DNA of 37,986 nucleotides from a virus, in the IMG/VR virus record IMGVR_UViG_3300042343_000772, positions 1 to 37,986 of that record, one strand, 5' to 3'. Of this stretch, positions 28,636 to 36,507 are shown in pieces. Position numbers and translations under genes: made by a program. Under the pieces are notes generated by a model. It saw only the letters and a list, made by a program, of their open reading frames with translations, made no database searches and was not told the origin of the DNA. Each line of letters starts with the position of its first letter. The first letter of the stretch is position 1.

Positions 28636-28648
28636 GTCAAGTTTCTGC

Positions 28649-28677
28649 TTGACAACGACGATATTGTATGGTATCGT
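28649..28677 (+). promoter_or_regulatory. Sigma70-type promoter with ACGATA spacer motif
   Basis: TTGACA 28649-28654, 17-nt spacer, TATCGT 28672-28677 preceded by TGG. ACGATA at 28658-28663, one base from consensus. Drives the DNA ligase gene. Confidence 0.75.
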
Positions 28678-28705
28678 AGAAGGACACAACAAGGAGAAAT
28701 TGGGA

Positions 28706-30031
28706 ATGATTCACGATTTTAATTATGTTTGGGGAATGGTTCGTGATCTTAGGGCGACCAGTAGCACTATTGATAAGGTGGGTATTATTGAGGATTATTG
28801 TGCTGGTGGACGATCTGATCCATCTGCTGCTAATTTTACTAAAAAGATTCTACTCTATACTTATCATCCCGCTTGGCAGTATTTTGTTACGAGTGATAAT
28901 CTTAAAAAGAAAAGTTCTCTCAGGGGCAAATCTTACAAGAATTTCTTTGATCTTCTGAATGACCTAAAGAATCGTGTTATAACTGGTCACGATGCTATCG
29001 GAGCAATACATACTTTTATCGATTCTTGTTCTGATAAGTCGAACATAGAAGAACTAGTTTACTGCATTATCGACAAAGATTTAAAAACCCGTGCTGGGGA
29101 TAAGATTATTAATAAGGCTATTCCCGATCATATTCCAGAGTTTAGTGTTGCTCTTGCTGATAAGTATGAGCCTAAACTTGTAGACTGGAAAGACTCTTGG
29201 TTTGTCTCACGCAAACTAGACGGATTGAGATTGATTGCTGTTGTTGATGAGAATGGTAACTCCACTTTCTTTTCACGAACAGGCAAAGTATTTGATACTC
29301 TAGATATTATTTCTGGTGGTATTAAGGCTTTGGGTATTACTAATGTTGTATTTGATGGTGAACTATGTTTGGTAGATGATGATGGTAATGAAGATTTTCA
29401 GGGCATTATGAAAGAGATTAGAAAGAAAGACCATACTATTCCTAATCCATCATATAAGATGTTCGACATGATTAGCCATGACGAGTTTTATAGTAAGAAG
29501 GGAGAGAAGAATAAGACTTATAGCCACAGATACAATAATCTGAGAGAAGTTATGAAAGAAAATACTTGCGTTTGTCTTAGCGTATTAGGTCAAGAAAAAA
29601 TTAAAGATGATGAACATTTTCAAGAATGGGTTAAAAAAGCAGCAGATTATGGCTGGGAAGGAATTATGCTACGAGCAGATGAGCCATATAAAGGTAAGCG
29701 TAGCAAAGATTTGCTAAAAGTTAAGAAATTTTTTGATGACGAATATGAAGTAGTTGATACTGAGATGGGGCCATTTCGTTATGTTAAAGATGGTGCAGAA
29801 CATGAGGAGCCTATGCTTTCTTGCGTTATGATTCAGCATAAGGATCATACAGTTAGGGTTGGTAGTGGATTTAGTATTGAACAGCGTCAAGAATTCTACA
29901 AAAATCCTAAAAAGATTTTGGGTAAACAAATAACTGTACAATATTTTGAAGAGACCAATAACCAAGATGGAGGTATCTCTCTTAGATTCCCTACTTTCAA
30001 AATTCTGCATGGCAAACGCAGAGACACATAA
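28706..30031 (+). CDS. ATP-dependent DNA ligase
   Basis: 441 residues; ATG 28706 follows AAGGAG by 9-10 nt, and the earlier in-frame TTG is the -35 box. Adenylation motif I SRKLDGLR (catalytic K170), motif III-like FDGELCLVD, motif IV YGWEGIMLRA and motif V DLLKVKKFFDDEY are visible; the C-terminal OB domain follows. Seals nicks in DNA using ATP during replication and repair. It uses more balanced codons than the surrounding island and has its own promoter, so it interrupts or was flanked by inserted glycan genes. Confidence 0.95.
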   Translation: MIHDFNYVWGMVRDLRATSSTIDKVGIIEDYCAGGRSDPSAANFTKKILLYTYHPAWQYFVTSDNLKKKSSLRGKSYKNFFDLLNDLKNRVITGHDAIGAIHTFIDSCSDKSNIEELVYCIIDKDLKTRAGDKIINKAIPDHIPEFSVALADKYEPKLVDWKDSWFVSRKLDGLRLIAVVDENGNSTFFSRTGKVFDTLDIISGGIKALGITNVVFDGELCLVDDDGNEDFQGIMKEIRKKDHTIPNPSYKMFDMISHDEFYSKKGEKNKTYSHRYNNLREVMKENTCVCLSVLGQEKIKDDEHFQEWVKKAADYGWEGIMLRADEPYKGKRSKDLLKVKKFFDDEYEVVDTEMGPFRYVKDGAEHEEPMLSCVMIQHKDHTVRVGSGFSIEQRQEFYKNPKKILGKQITVQYFEETNNQDGGISLRFPTFKILHGKRRDT

Positions 30032-30048
30032 AATTTTAGGTAAAATGT

Positions 30049-32037
30049 ATGGTATTATCTATAGACAATTTTAATATCAACACACATTACGATGTTAAAG
30101 ATAATCAGATATATAATAATCCAATATTTAAGATCAGTTATTGTATAACTTGTCACAACAGAACATGGCAGTTAAAACAAACTCTTGCTCATAATATTCT
30201 AGGTCTTAAAGACGATGAACAAATTGTTTTAGTTAATTATAGCAGTAACGATGGGCTAGACGAGTTTATAAAAACTAATCATATACAAAATATTGTAAAC
30301 AACAAATTAAAATACATATATGTTTGTGATCAAAATTATTATAATTGCTCAATTGCTAAAAATATTGCTCATTATTTTGCAGATAGCGAATATGTAGTTA
30401 ATTTAGACGGCGATAATTTTATAGATGAATTTAGAGCAACTATTGATTACACTATTGGTAACTTCAAAAATAACTTTATTCTTCATCTAGCCGTTTTGGA
30501 AAAAGATTTTCACGATTCCCATAAACAACTAAAAGGATACGAAGGAAGTTTTGGTAGAATTTGCTGTCATAAAGAAGATTTTATTTCTCTTGGAGGTTAT
30601 AATGAAAGTTTTTTGCCAATAGCGTATCAAGATTCAGACTTGCTATTACGAGCAATAGCAAAAAAAATGAACTATATTAATATACCTATTAAAACCAAGT
30701 GTTTGAAAAATAATAAGAGCATAACCTATAAAACTAAAAACAACCATCAATATTCATGGATCGATTGTAAAAAAATTAACCAATTAATTTCAAATTATAA
30801 TATCTCTAATAATAAACTAATAGCACCAAACATTATAAAAAATTTTAAGTGCTACTTTAATTTGCATAGTACGCCCGAAAGAATTACTTATAATAATACC
30901 AAGGATATAGTATCTGACTGGCAAATAATAGAGCAAACAGAACATACAGAACCATTAGAAATGCAAAATATTATAGAATTTTATAAATACAATGTATTAG
31001 ACCAAGAATTTGATAGTAAATTTTATCAGACAAATTATCCTGAAACGATCAACTACTATCAGCCATTTTGTTTACAAAATAACGTACCTGAACAACAAAG
31101 ATTATTTCATCATTATGTCTTATATGGTAAAAAATCTGGCTATCTCAAAAATTTAAAAGACTTTATTCAACAAAATCTTTCTGTATTAGATATGACCAAA
31201 ATAGATACTGGGGATGTGGATCAAATTTATCCAGTATCCCCCGGTTATGTTGAGCAATATATGATACAAACACAAAATGGTAAGGACATTGCTGCTAAAA
31301 GTAAAATAGGCATAGTTTCCTTGGCGAGAAATTGTTCTAAAAATATTATTAAGTCTATAAAAAATATACAAAAAATAATATGTAAAGATTGGAGAATGAT
31401 AATTTATGAGAATGATTCTATAGATAATACAAAAAATCTTTTACAAAGCGTTGAGGATAATAGAATACATACTATTAGTATAGACGATAATAGCTCCTAT
31501 TTAATAGACAGATCGCAAACTAGAACAAACAATTTGGCAAGATATAGGAATTTCTGCATAGACTGGATTGATAAAAACTATTCAGATTGTGATTATGTTA
31601 TTGTTTTAGATTTGGATGCTGATCTTGGTTTTTCTATAGAAGGAATTTATAATAGTATTAGTTGGTTAAGTTCACTAGACGATGCTGGTGGCATAGGATC
31701 GTACTCGCCTCTTTTGTCTATAGAAAATAGTAAAATTGTATTTGTTCACTATGATTCGTTTGCTGTTAGAATGAATGATTGGGAACCCATAGTCAATAAC
31801 AAAGATATTCATAATCCTTGGTTTAAACACTGGCATCCTGTGGTTGGATCAAATCCTGTGCCTATTTATTCTTGTTTTGGGGGTTTGGCTGTTTATAAAA
31901 CAAAAGCATTTCTTAAAGGAAGATACGACGGTAATTTAGGATCAGAACATATTGCATTTCATAAAAGCCTCAGAGATGAAGGATATAATATGTACTTAAA
32001 TCCTAGTAGCCGATTTTTTCTATATACAAATCAATGA
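30049..32037 (+). CDS. Two-domain glycosyltransferase, 662 aa
   Basis: The N-terminal domain is GT2-like: ISYCITCHNRTWQLKQTL, VNYSSNDGLDEF, NLDGDNFID and GGYNESFLPIAYQDSDLLLRA. The C-terminal domain (from about residue 420) has a second GT-A pattern: GIVSLARNCSKNI, YENDSIDNTKNLL, IVLDLDADLGFSI and YSCFGGLAVYK, resembling CAP59/GT69-type mannosyltransferases. The linker (about 230-410) has no match, but KFYQTNYPE and YVLYGKKSGY are repeat-like in the style of glycan-binding phage regions. Probably adds two sugars in succession. Very AT-rich. Confidence 0.8.
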   Translation: MVLSIDNFNINTHYDVKDNQIYNNPIFKISYCITCHNRTWQLKQTLAHNILGLKDDEQIVLVNYSSNDGLDEFIKTNHIQNIVNNKLKYIYVCDQNYYNCSIAKNIAHYFADSEYVVNLDGDNFIDEFRATIDYTIGNFKNNFILHLAVLEKDFHDSHKQLKGYEGSFGRICCHKEDFISLGGYNESFLPIAYQDSDLLLRAIAKKMNYINIPIKTKCLKNNKSITYKTKNNHQYSWIDCKKINQLISNYNISNNKLIAPNIIKNFKCYFNLHSTPERITYNNTKDIVSDWQIIEQTEHTEPLEMQNIIEFYKYNVLDQEFDSKFYQTNYPETINYYQPFCLQNNVPEQQRLFHHYVLYGKKSGYLKNLKDFIQQNLSVLDMTKIDTGDVDQIYPVSPGYVEQYMIQTQNGKDIAAKSKIGIVSLARNCSKNIIKSIKNIQKIICKDWRMIIYENDSIDNTKNLLQSVEDNRIHTISIDDNSSYLIDRSQTRTNNLARYRNFCIDWIDKNYSDCDYVIVLDLDADLGFSIEGIYNSISWLSSLDDAGGIGSYSPLLSIENSKIVFVHYDSFAVRMNDWEPIVNNKDIHNPWFKHWHPVVGSNPVPIYSCFGGLAVYKTKAFLKGRYDGNLGSEHIAFHKSLRDEGYNMYLNPSSRFFLYTNQ

Positions 32038-32771
32038 TAAAAAAATATTTTGTAATATACGGAGAAAGAAACAGTGGAACTAATTATTTAGAAACCGTTC
32101 TGACTGGAAAATCTTATCATTTATCATATACGTCTTCTTGTTTTGAAACTATTGTAATTAATTCATCAATTGCAGAAATTTATAATGATAAATATGGACA
32201 CAAACATTTTTTTGGATTTTATGATAAAATAATTAAGAACACAAGCAGTAATATTGTATTCGTTGGAATAGTTAGAAATCCTTATGATTGGATTATGGCT
32301 TTAAATAAATCCAAACACCATATTCCTCCAGACAATCAAAATATTGAAAGTTTTGTAAAAAATGAGTGGTATTCTATACAACACAACACAAAACACGTTG
32401 ACTATGGTAGAGAATTCATGGATGACAGAGATTTTACAACTGGGCATCTTCTTGATAACTTATATGGTTATTCTAATCTACCAAAACGTTACAAAAATAT
32501 ATTTGATATGAGAAGTAAAAAACTTAGATATTTATTATATACAATGCCAACACTAGTAACTAATTATGAACTAATCAAGTATGAAGATTTTATAATGGAT
32601 CCTACGAGTATACTTACTGAATGGTCTAAAAAATATAATCTTGAATTAAATTCAACATTCATGCCACCAATTAAAAAAGAAGCCTATCCAATACCAGAAG
32701 AAATTAAAAAAAGTATCAATGAGGGAGTAGACTGGGAAATAGACAATAAATTAGGATACTATATTAAGTAG
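32034..32771 (+). CDS. Sulfotransferase-like protein, 245 aa
   Basis: The N-terminal GERNSGTNYLET (10-21) is a P-loop variant seen in sulfotransferases for PAPS 5'-phosphosulfate binding, and GIVRNPYDWIMALNK (78-92) is the 3'-phosphate motif (R-N-P-Y-D). The rest is helical as in the family. It would transfer sulfate from PAPS to a sugar hydroxyl, fitting the glycan island. Catalytic residues cannot be confirmed without a model. Overlaps the upstream gene by 4 nt. Confidence 0.78.
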   Translation: MIKKYFVIYGERNSGTNYLETVLTGKSYHLSYTSSCFETIVINSSIAEIYNDKYGHKHFFGFYDKIIKNTSSNIVFVGIVRNPYDWIMALNKSKHHIPPDNQNIESFVKNEWYSIQHNTKHVDYGREFMDDRDFTTGHLLDNLYGYSNLPKRYKNIFDMRSKKLRYLLYTMPTLVTNYELIKYEDFIMDPTSILTEWSKKYNLELNSTFMPPIKKEAYPIPEEIKKSINEGVDWEIDNKLGYYIK

Positions 32772-32783
32772 GCGAGAACCTTT

Positions 32784-32981
32784 ATGAGTGACGAAACTAC
32801 AAATTACCAATTCTATACTGACGGATATACTGATGGCTACGCAAATAAAGAATATAATCCATATCGTCTATTAACAAAGGTAACACAAGAAAACGATATA
32901 GATATTATGATAAAAGAATATGCTAAAGGATATGAAACTGGTAAATTTAATGCTGAAATAGATGAAAAAAATTATGAATAA
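32784..32981 (+). CDS. Hypothetical protein, 65 aa
   Basis: GGCGAGAA precedes the ATG. Tyr/Asp-rich with YTDGYTDGYANKEYNP, then IKEYAKGYETGKFNAE. The repeated Y-x-x-G-Y turns resemble the G-[YF]-x-x-G families nearby. Overlaps the methyltransferase start. Confidence 0.62.
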   Translation: MSDETTNYQFYTDGYTDGYANKEYNPYRLLTKVTQENDIDIMIKEYAKGYETGKFNAEIDEKNYE

Positions 32982-33657
32982 ACAAGAAAAAAAACAACTC
33001 GTTGATTCATATCGCCATTGGTGGCACTCTATAGATTTTGGTGATGGTATAATTTCTCAAGGAGAAAAAAGCACCATTGTTCACGAAAGAGAAAAAACTC
33101 AATGGTTTCCAAGTGATTTTTTTAAAGACAAAAGAGTTTTAGACGTAGGAACATGGGATGGATATTATGCGTTTTACGCAGAACAGGCTGGGGCATCAGA
33201 GGTTATAGCGGTGGATAAATTTGTATGGGAAGGAACTAGGGGCAGATGTAAACTAGGATTTGATATTGCTAAACAAATTTTGAACTCTAAAGTTAAAGAA
33301 CATGTCTTATATATTGAAGATATGACGCCTGAAATATTAGGAACATTTGATTCTATCATATTTACTGGAGTTTTTTATCATCTTCAAAATCCTTATTGTG
33401 CATTAGAAATATTGGATAAGCTATTAAATAATAATGGAAGAATAATTATAGAAACTACAATGCGAAATTTAGAAATTGATAAACCATTGATGGAATTTCA
33501 TCCAAAAAAAACATTAAATAATGATCCAACTAATTTTTGGTCACCTAATACATTATGTTTAAGATTAATGTTTGAAGAAATTGGTAATTATGTTGTTGAG
33601 AAAATACACGAAGGAAAGCGTGGCATTATGATAGTAAAAAAGGGGATCACGATTTAA
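32974..33657 (+). CDS. SAM methyltransferase, CmoB/DUF1698-like
   Basis: About 227 residues (ATG 32974 overlapping the previous stop; 32962 is an alternative). WWHSIDFGDGIISQGEKS followed by RVLDVGTWDGYYAFYAEQAGASEVIAVD matches the CmoB-related group (W-x-HSI-x-G--T-G, then VLDIG-WDG-YSFEAE). IFTGVFYHLQNPYCALEIL is motif post II. CmoB modifies tRNA U34, but related proteins methylate sugars or lipids; island context favours a glycan substrate. Promoter follows its stop. Confidence 0.85.
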   Translation: MNKQEKKQLVDSYRHWWHSIDFGDGIISQGEKSTIVHEREKTQWFPSDFFKDKRVLDVGTWDGYYAFYAEQAGASEVIAVDKFVWEGTRGRCKLGFDIAKQILNSKVKEHVLYIEDMTPEILGTFDSIIFTGVFYHLQNPYCALEILDKLLNNNGRIIIETTMRNLEIDKPLMEFHPKKTLNNDPTNFWSPNTLCLRLMFEEIGNYVVEKIHEGKRGIMIVKKGITI

Positions 33658-33689
33658 AAATCCCATCTATCAGATTCAAGTAGTGGCTC

Positions 33690-33718
33690 TTGACAAACCG
33701 ATACCTGTAGTGTAGAAT
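33690..33718 (+). promoter_or_regulatory. Sigma70-type promoter with CCGATA spacer motif
   Basis: TTGACA 33690-33695, 17-nt spacer, TAGAAT 33713-33718. CCGATA at 33698-33703, 2 nt after the -35. Drives the 33754 gene. Confidence 0.8.
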
Positions 33719-33753
33719 CGTAGCATCGTGCTATTAAACTTTTGGAGAAAGCC

Positions 33754-34455
33754 ATGATTGTTGAGAACTCTGTTATTCCTGTTCAGAATAATACTTTGGA
33801 TAAGACTAAGGCCGATATTTTCTTTGAGAATTTCCCTAAAGATAAGGTTGTTTCATACAAGGAATACTGGGAGAGTGTTCGTCCTCAGAATGCGGAGGAT
33901 ATTTTTCGTCGCTATCTCTTTGCCTATTGCTCTGTTCATACCACTTGGAAGGGTAATTGCTCAGGATATAATGCTATCAAGAATTTTAACGAGTGGATTG
34001 ACAATAAAGAGACTCTGCTAAATAAACTCCACAAGAGCGGCGTTGGACTTCACAATAATCGCACCAACTATATTTGGGATTTTAGTGAGAAGTTTTGGGC
34101 TAATCCTAAAGACTTTTACTTTACATCTAAGAAGGGTCATGTTAAGAAGCGTGACAGTATTCTGAATAAGATTAGTGGGATTGGTCTTGCTAAGATTAGT
34201 TTTGCTCTTGAAATGATTCATCCTAATGAGGCTAGGGTATTGTGTTTGGATGTTCATATGCTTCGTCTGTATGATATGGAACATTTGAAGTATAATAAGA
34301 GTAAAAATGGATCAACTACCTATAAAAAGGCTGAACGCCATTGGATGGTGAATTGTGGAAAAAATAAAATCCCATCTTATATTGCCAGATGTGCTTATTG
34401 GGATAAGTTGCAGGGTAAAGAAGATTCTCGTTATTGGTCATTTTGTCTTGAATAA
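33754..34455 (+). CDS. HhH-GPD-like DNA glycosylase-type protein, 233 aa
   Basis: ATG 33754 follows TTGGAGAAAG; the frame upstream begins in the ribosome site. The centre contains NKISGIGLAKISFALEMIHPN and CLDVHMLRLYDM, matching the helix-hairpin-helix (LPGVGxKTA) and the catalytic Asp loop (VDTHVxR) of endonuclease III/MutY enzymes. The Lys that makes EndoIII a lyase is displaced by one residue, so monofunctional glycosylase or binding-only activity is likely. The region outside the core is unfamiliar. The 3' end overlaps the convergent GIY-YIG gene by 18 nt. Confidence 0.7.
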   Translation: MIVENSVIPVQNNTLDKTKADIFFENFPKDKVVSYKEYWESVRPQNAEDIFRRYLFAYCSVHTTWKGNCSGYNAIKNFNEWIDNKETLLNKLHKSGVGLHNNRTNYIWDFSEKFWANPKDFYFTSKKGHVKKRDSILNKISGIGLAKISFALEMIHPNEARVLCLDVHMLRLYDMEHLKYNKSKNGSTTYKKAERHWMVNCGKNKIPSYIARCAYWDKLQGKEDSRYWSFCLE

Positions 34456-35100
34456 ATTATATGGAGAAAGACTCCAACCTTCTGTGGATTTGTATTTTCC
34501 GCTGATTAGACAACAAATACTACTATGTCTCATATTATATTTTTGTCTTAAATCATATGCTCTACCAACAAAAATAGTTCCATTTTTATGATAGAATGTA
34601 TGTATAGTAGGATTAATTAAATGAGTCTGTTCAGGTCTTTCTTTTATTTCATTTCGAATATCTACTAATAAGTATTGAATTAATAACAAACCAAAACCAT
34701 ATTTTTGTTTAGCATATTTGAAAGTAGCAGCAGTATTATTATTGAGCCAATAATTTTTTATATCTTGTTTTTGTTTTTTAGTTACATTTTTTGGTTCTTG
34801 TCCACCAGCATGATATGTAGAATTGTAGTATTGTTTTCGATTCAGTTTCGCCTTATCCAAAAATGATTGCTCAAGACTAATTAAATTATCCTTTGTACAT
34901 TTTGCTTCAATATGGAATACAAAATTATTTTTGCCATATTTATTCCACGCTCTTTGAAGATAAATACAGTGATGAATTCCTTTATTTAAATTTTGCTCGT
35001 GATGTCTCCATCTGCGAATTATATCACAACTAGAGCCGATATAACTTTTTCCATTAATTTTATTTGATATTGAATATATTCCATGAATCTTATTATTCAT
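34438..35100 (-). CDS. GIY-YIG homing-type endonuclease, 220 aa
   Basis: HGIYSISNKINGKSYIGSS holds GIY (7-9) and YIG (20-22), DIIRRWRHH the catalytic Arg, and NLISLEQSFLDK the catalytic Glu. The C-terminal half (NVTKKQKQDIKNYWL... and RAYDLRQKYNMRHSSICCLISGKYKS) looks like the NUMOD-type DNA-binding modules of free-standing homing endonucleases. AAGGAG lies 5 nt before the minus-strand ATG. Convergent with the HhH gene; A/T-rich codon use. A mobile element in its own right. Confidence 0.93.
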   Translation of the reverse strand: MNNKIHGIYSISNKINGKSYIGSSCDIIRRWRHHEQNLNKGIHHCIYLQRAWNKYGKNNFVFHIEAKCTKDNLISLEQSFLDKAKLNRKQYYNSTYHAGGQEPKNVTKKQKQDIKNYWLNNNTAATFKYAKQKYGFGLLLIQYLLVDIRNEIKERPEQTHLINPTIHTFYHKNGTIFVGRAYDLRQKYNMRHSSICCLISGKYKSTEGWSLSPYNLFKTK

Positions 35101-35109
35101 ATTGACTCC

Positions 35110-35138
35110 TTGCTAATCGTCTTTGAACATACTATAAT
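35110..35138 (+). promoter_or_regulatory. Possible promoter upstream of a methyltransferase gene
   Basis: TTGCTA 35110-35115, 17-nt spacer, TATAAT 35133-35138. The TTGACT at 35102 is 25 nt from the -10, too far. ATCGTC in the spacer is only loosely like CCGATA. Confidence 0.5.
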
Positions 35139-35177
35139 AGGTAGTACACCAAAAGACTATTGGAGTTTTGTTCTAGA

Positions 35178-35723
35178 ATGATAAATTATAAGTCTGTAAG
35201 ATTTTTTCCTAGTTGGCAAACAGAAAACTCTACCCAAGTAGTTGGTCTTCTCAATATGTTAAACTATATTGTATCTATTAATCCTAATATAGAACATTAT
35301 GTAGAAATAGGCTGCTATATTGGAGAATCCACAGCCTTGGTTTTGGGATTTCCTCAGATAAAAAATCTGCATTGTGTAGATGTATGGCCAGATTTAAATG
35401 TTAAAAATCTTTTTGATACTAGAATATCTACATCGGGTAAAAATCATGTTAAAATTCACCACACTTCTTCTAAAAAATTTGCAGAAACAGTCAACTACGA
35501 AATTGACGTTGTTTATATCGATGGAGATCATTCGTATAATTCTGTAAAACAAGACATATCTGTATGGTATCCAAAAATTAAAAAGGGTGGGTTTTTATGC
35601 GGTCATGATTATAATCAGGAATCTTGGCCCGACTGCAAAAGAGCAATAGACGAATTTATAAATAGCAATAATTTTCATTTACAAACTTTCTGTGATTGTA
35701 GTTGGTTAATTCAAAAGGTTTAA
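35178..35723 (+). CDS. SAM-dependent methyltransferase (Methyltransf_24 type), 181 aa
   Basis: The start at 35178 follows TTGGAG. HYVEIGCYIGESTALVL (motif I), HCVDVW and IDVVYIDGDHSYNSVKQDISVWYPKIKKGGFLCGHDYN mirror the 28102 gene, so the two are paralogues. Probable O-methyltransferase on a sugar. It lies outside the contiguous island, behind the GIY-YIG gene and its own promoter. Confidence 0.85.
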   Translation: MINYKSVRFFPSWQTENSTQVVGLLNMLNYIVSINPNIEHYVEIGCYIGESTALVLGFPQIKNLHCVDVWPDLNVKNLFDTRISTSGKNHVKIHHTSSKKFAETVNYEIDVVYIDGDHSYNSVKQDISVWYPKIKKGGFLCGHDYNQESWPDCKRAIDEFINSNNFHLQTFCDCSWLIQKV

Positions 35724-35729
35724 GATATT

Positions 35730-35858
35730 ATGAGCGAGAATGGTAAAGGTTCTAAAAAAAGACCGCGATCAGTAAGTCAAGAAACATGGGACAAAAACTA
35801 TGAAAGAATCTTCAGAAAAAGCAAAAATACTAAACATGGTAAAGTTCGAAAAAAATAA
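35730..35858 (+). CDS. Conserved small phage protein, 42 aa
   Basis: MSENGKGSKKRPRSVSQETWDKNYERIFRK matches a phage family remembered as NGKGxxxRPxxVS...F-xNWDRIF, function unknown, strongly basic. ATG at 35730, 4 nt after the methyltransferase stop. Overlaps the following gene by 23 nt. Confidence 0.72.
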   Translation: MSENGKGSKKRPRSVSQETWDKNYERIFRKSKNTKHGKVRKK

Positions 35859-36102
35859 AACCACATTCATATTGTGTGATTGTAGGAGTGAGGTTCTGGT
35901 ATTAGAACACGATATTGAATATGAAATAACAGAACTGTCAATATATGAGAATATGTCATCTTATGGTCATAAAATGTCATTTTGGCAGAAATTAAGGTAT
36001 ATTTATCAGGTTTTAATTCATAATCGCCCATACTCTGATCAAATTATTCTTAATAAAGACCAACTAAAAGATTTAGGTATGTTTATTAATGGGTGTATAT
36101 AA
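35836..36102 (+). CDS. Conserved phage hypothetical protein, 88 aa
   Basis: The start at 35836 is inferred; an upstream in-frame ATG at 35800 overlaps the basic protein. FILCDCRSEVLVLEHD, LSIYEN and MSFWQKLRYIYQVL...PYSDQIILNKDQLKDLGMFI match a common phage family (C-x-C--E-LVLE, SIYE, LRY-WQVL, D-I-L--E-L--L-) of unknown role, often next to the NGKG protein. Complete. Confidence 0.78.
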   Translation: MVKFEKNKTTFILCDCRSEVLVLEHDIEYEITELSIYENMSSYGHKMSFWQKLRYIYQVLIHNRPYSDQIILNKDQLKDLGMFINGCI

Positions 36103-36134
36103 TACTGTCTCTTAATACTATCAAGGAGGCTACT

Positions 36135-36320
36135 ATGATAATGAAAAATTATGTTGCTGATGAACTAGCAAATAAAGTATATCATCTAACTAAGGCTCTT
36201 AATCAGGCAGAGTCGATTATTAAAACTCTTGAAGTAGAGAATGATAATCTTAAAGAAACATTATCATTAATATATGATAGAGAAAATTCAGTAAACAACG
36301 ACTTTTTAGTAGAGGTATAA
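36135..36320 (+). CDS. Coiled-coil protein, 61 aa
   Basis: AAGGAGG 7-8 nt before the ATG decides the start. Continuous heptads (ANKVYHLTKALNQAESIIKTLEVENDNLKETL). One nt before the PspC-like gene. Role unknown. Confidence 0.68.
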   Translation: MIMKNYVADELANKVYHLTKALNQAESIIKTLEVENDNLKETLSLIYDRENSVNNDFLVEV

Positions 36321-36321
36321 T

Positions 36322-36507
36322 ATGGGTCGCCTAGCCAAAAATAGTCACGACAAAATGATATTCGGAGTTTGTGGAGGATTAGCCAAGGCCACGGGCATAG
36401 ATTCATCACTAATAAGATTAGGATTTGTATTTGGAGCAATTTTTACAGGAAGTATTTTATTTTGGATTTATCTTCTACTTGGAATAGTTCTACCTATTGA
36501 CGAATAA
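36322..36507 (+). CDS. PspC-domain small membrane protein, 61 aa
   Basis: FGVCGGLAKATGIDSSLIRLGFVF is the PspC domain signature (GVCGGLAEYFGxDPxLVR), with a following membrane segment GAIFTGSILFWIYLLLGIVLP. PspC senses or signals envelope stress in bacteria. A phage copy could blunt the host membrane-stress response or mimic host PspC; that is inference. It is only the PspC domain, without extra cytoplasmic parts. The last base overlaps the phosphoesterase start. Confidence 0.85.
   Translation: MGRLAKNSHDKMIFGVCGGLAKATGIDSSLIRLGFVFGAIFTGSILFWIYLLLGIVLPIDE

Noticed and set aside
35102-35138. TTGACT at 35102 as -35 for the 35178 gene
   Set aside because: Spacer to TATAAT is 25 nt; TTGCTA at 35110 with 17 nt is the more likely partner.
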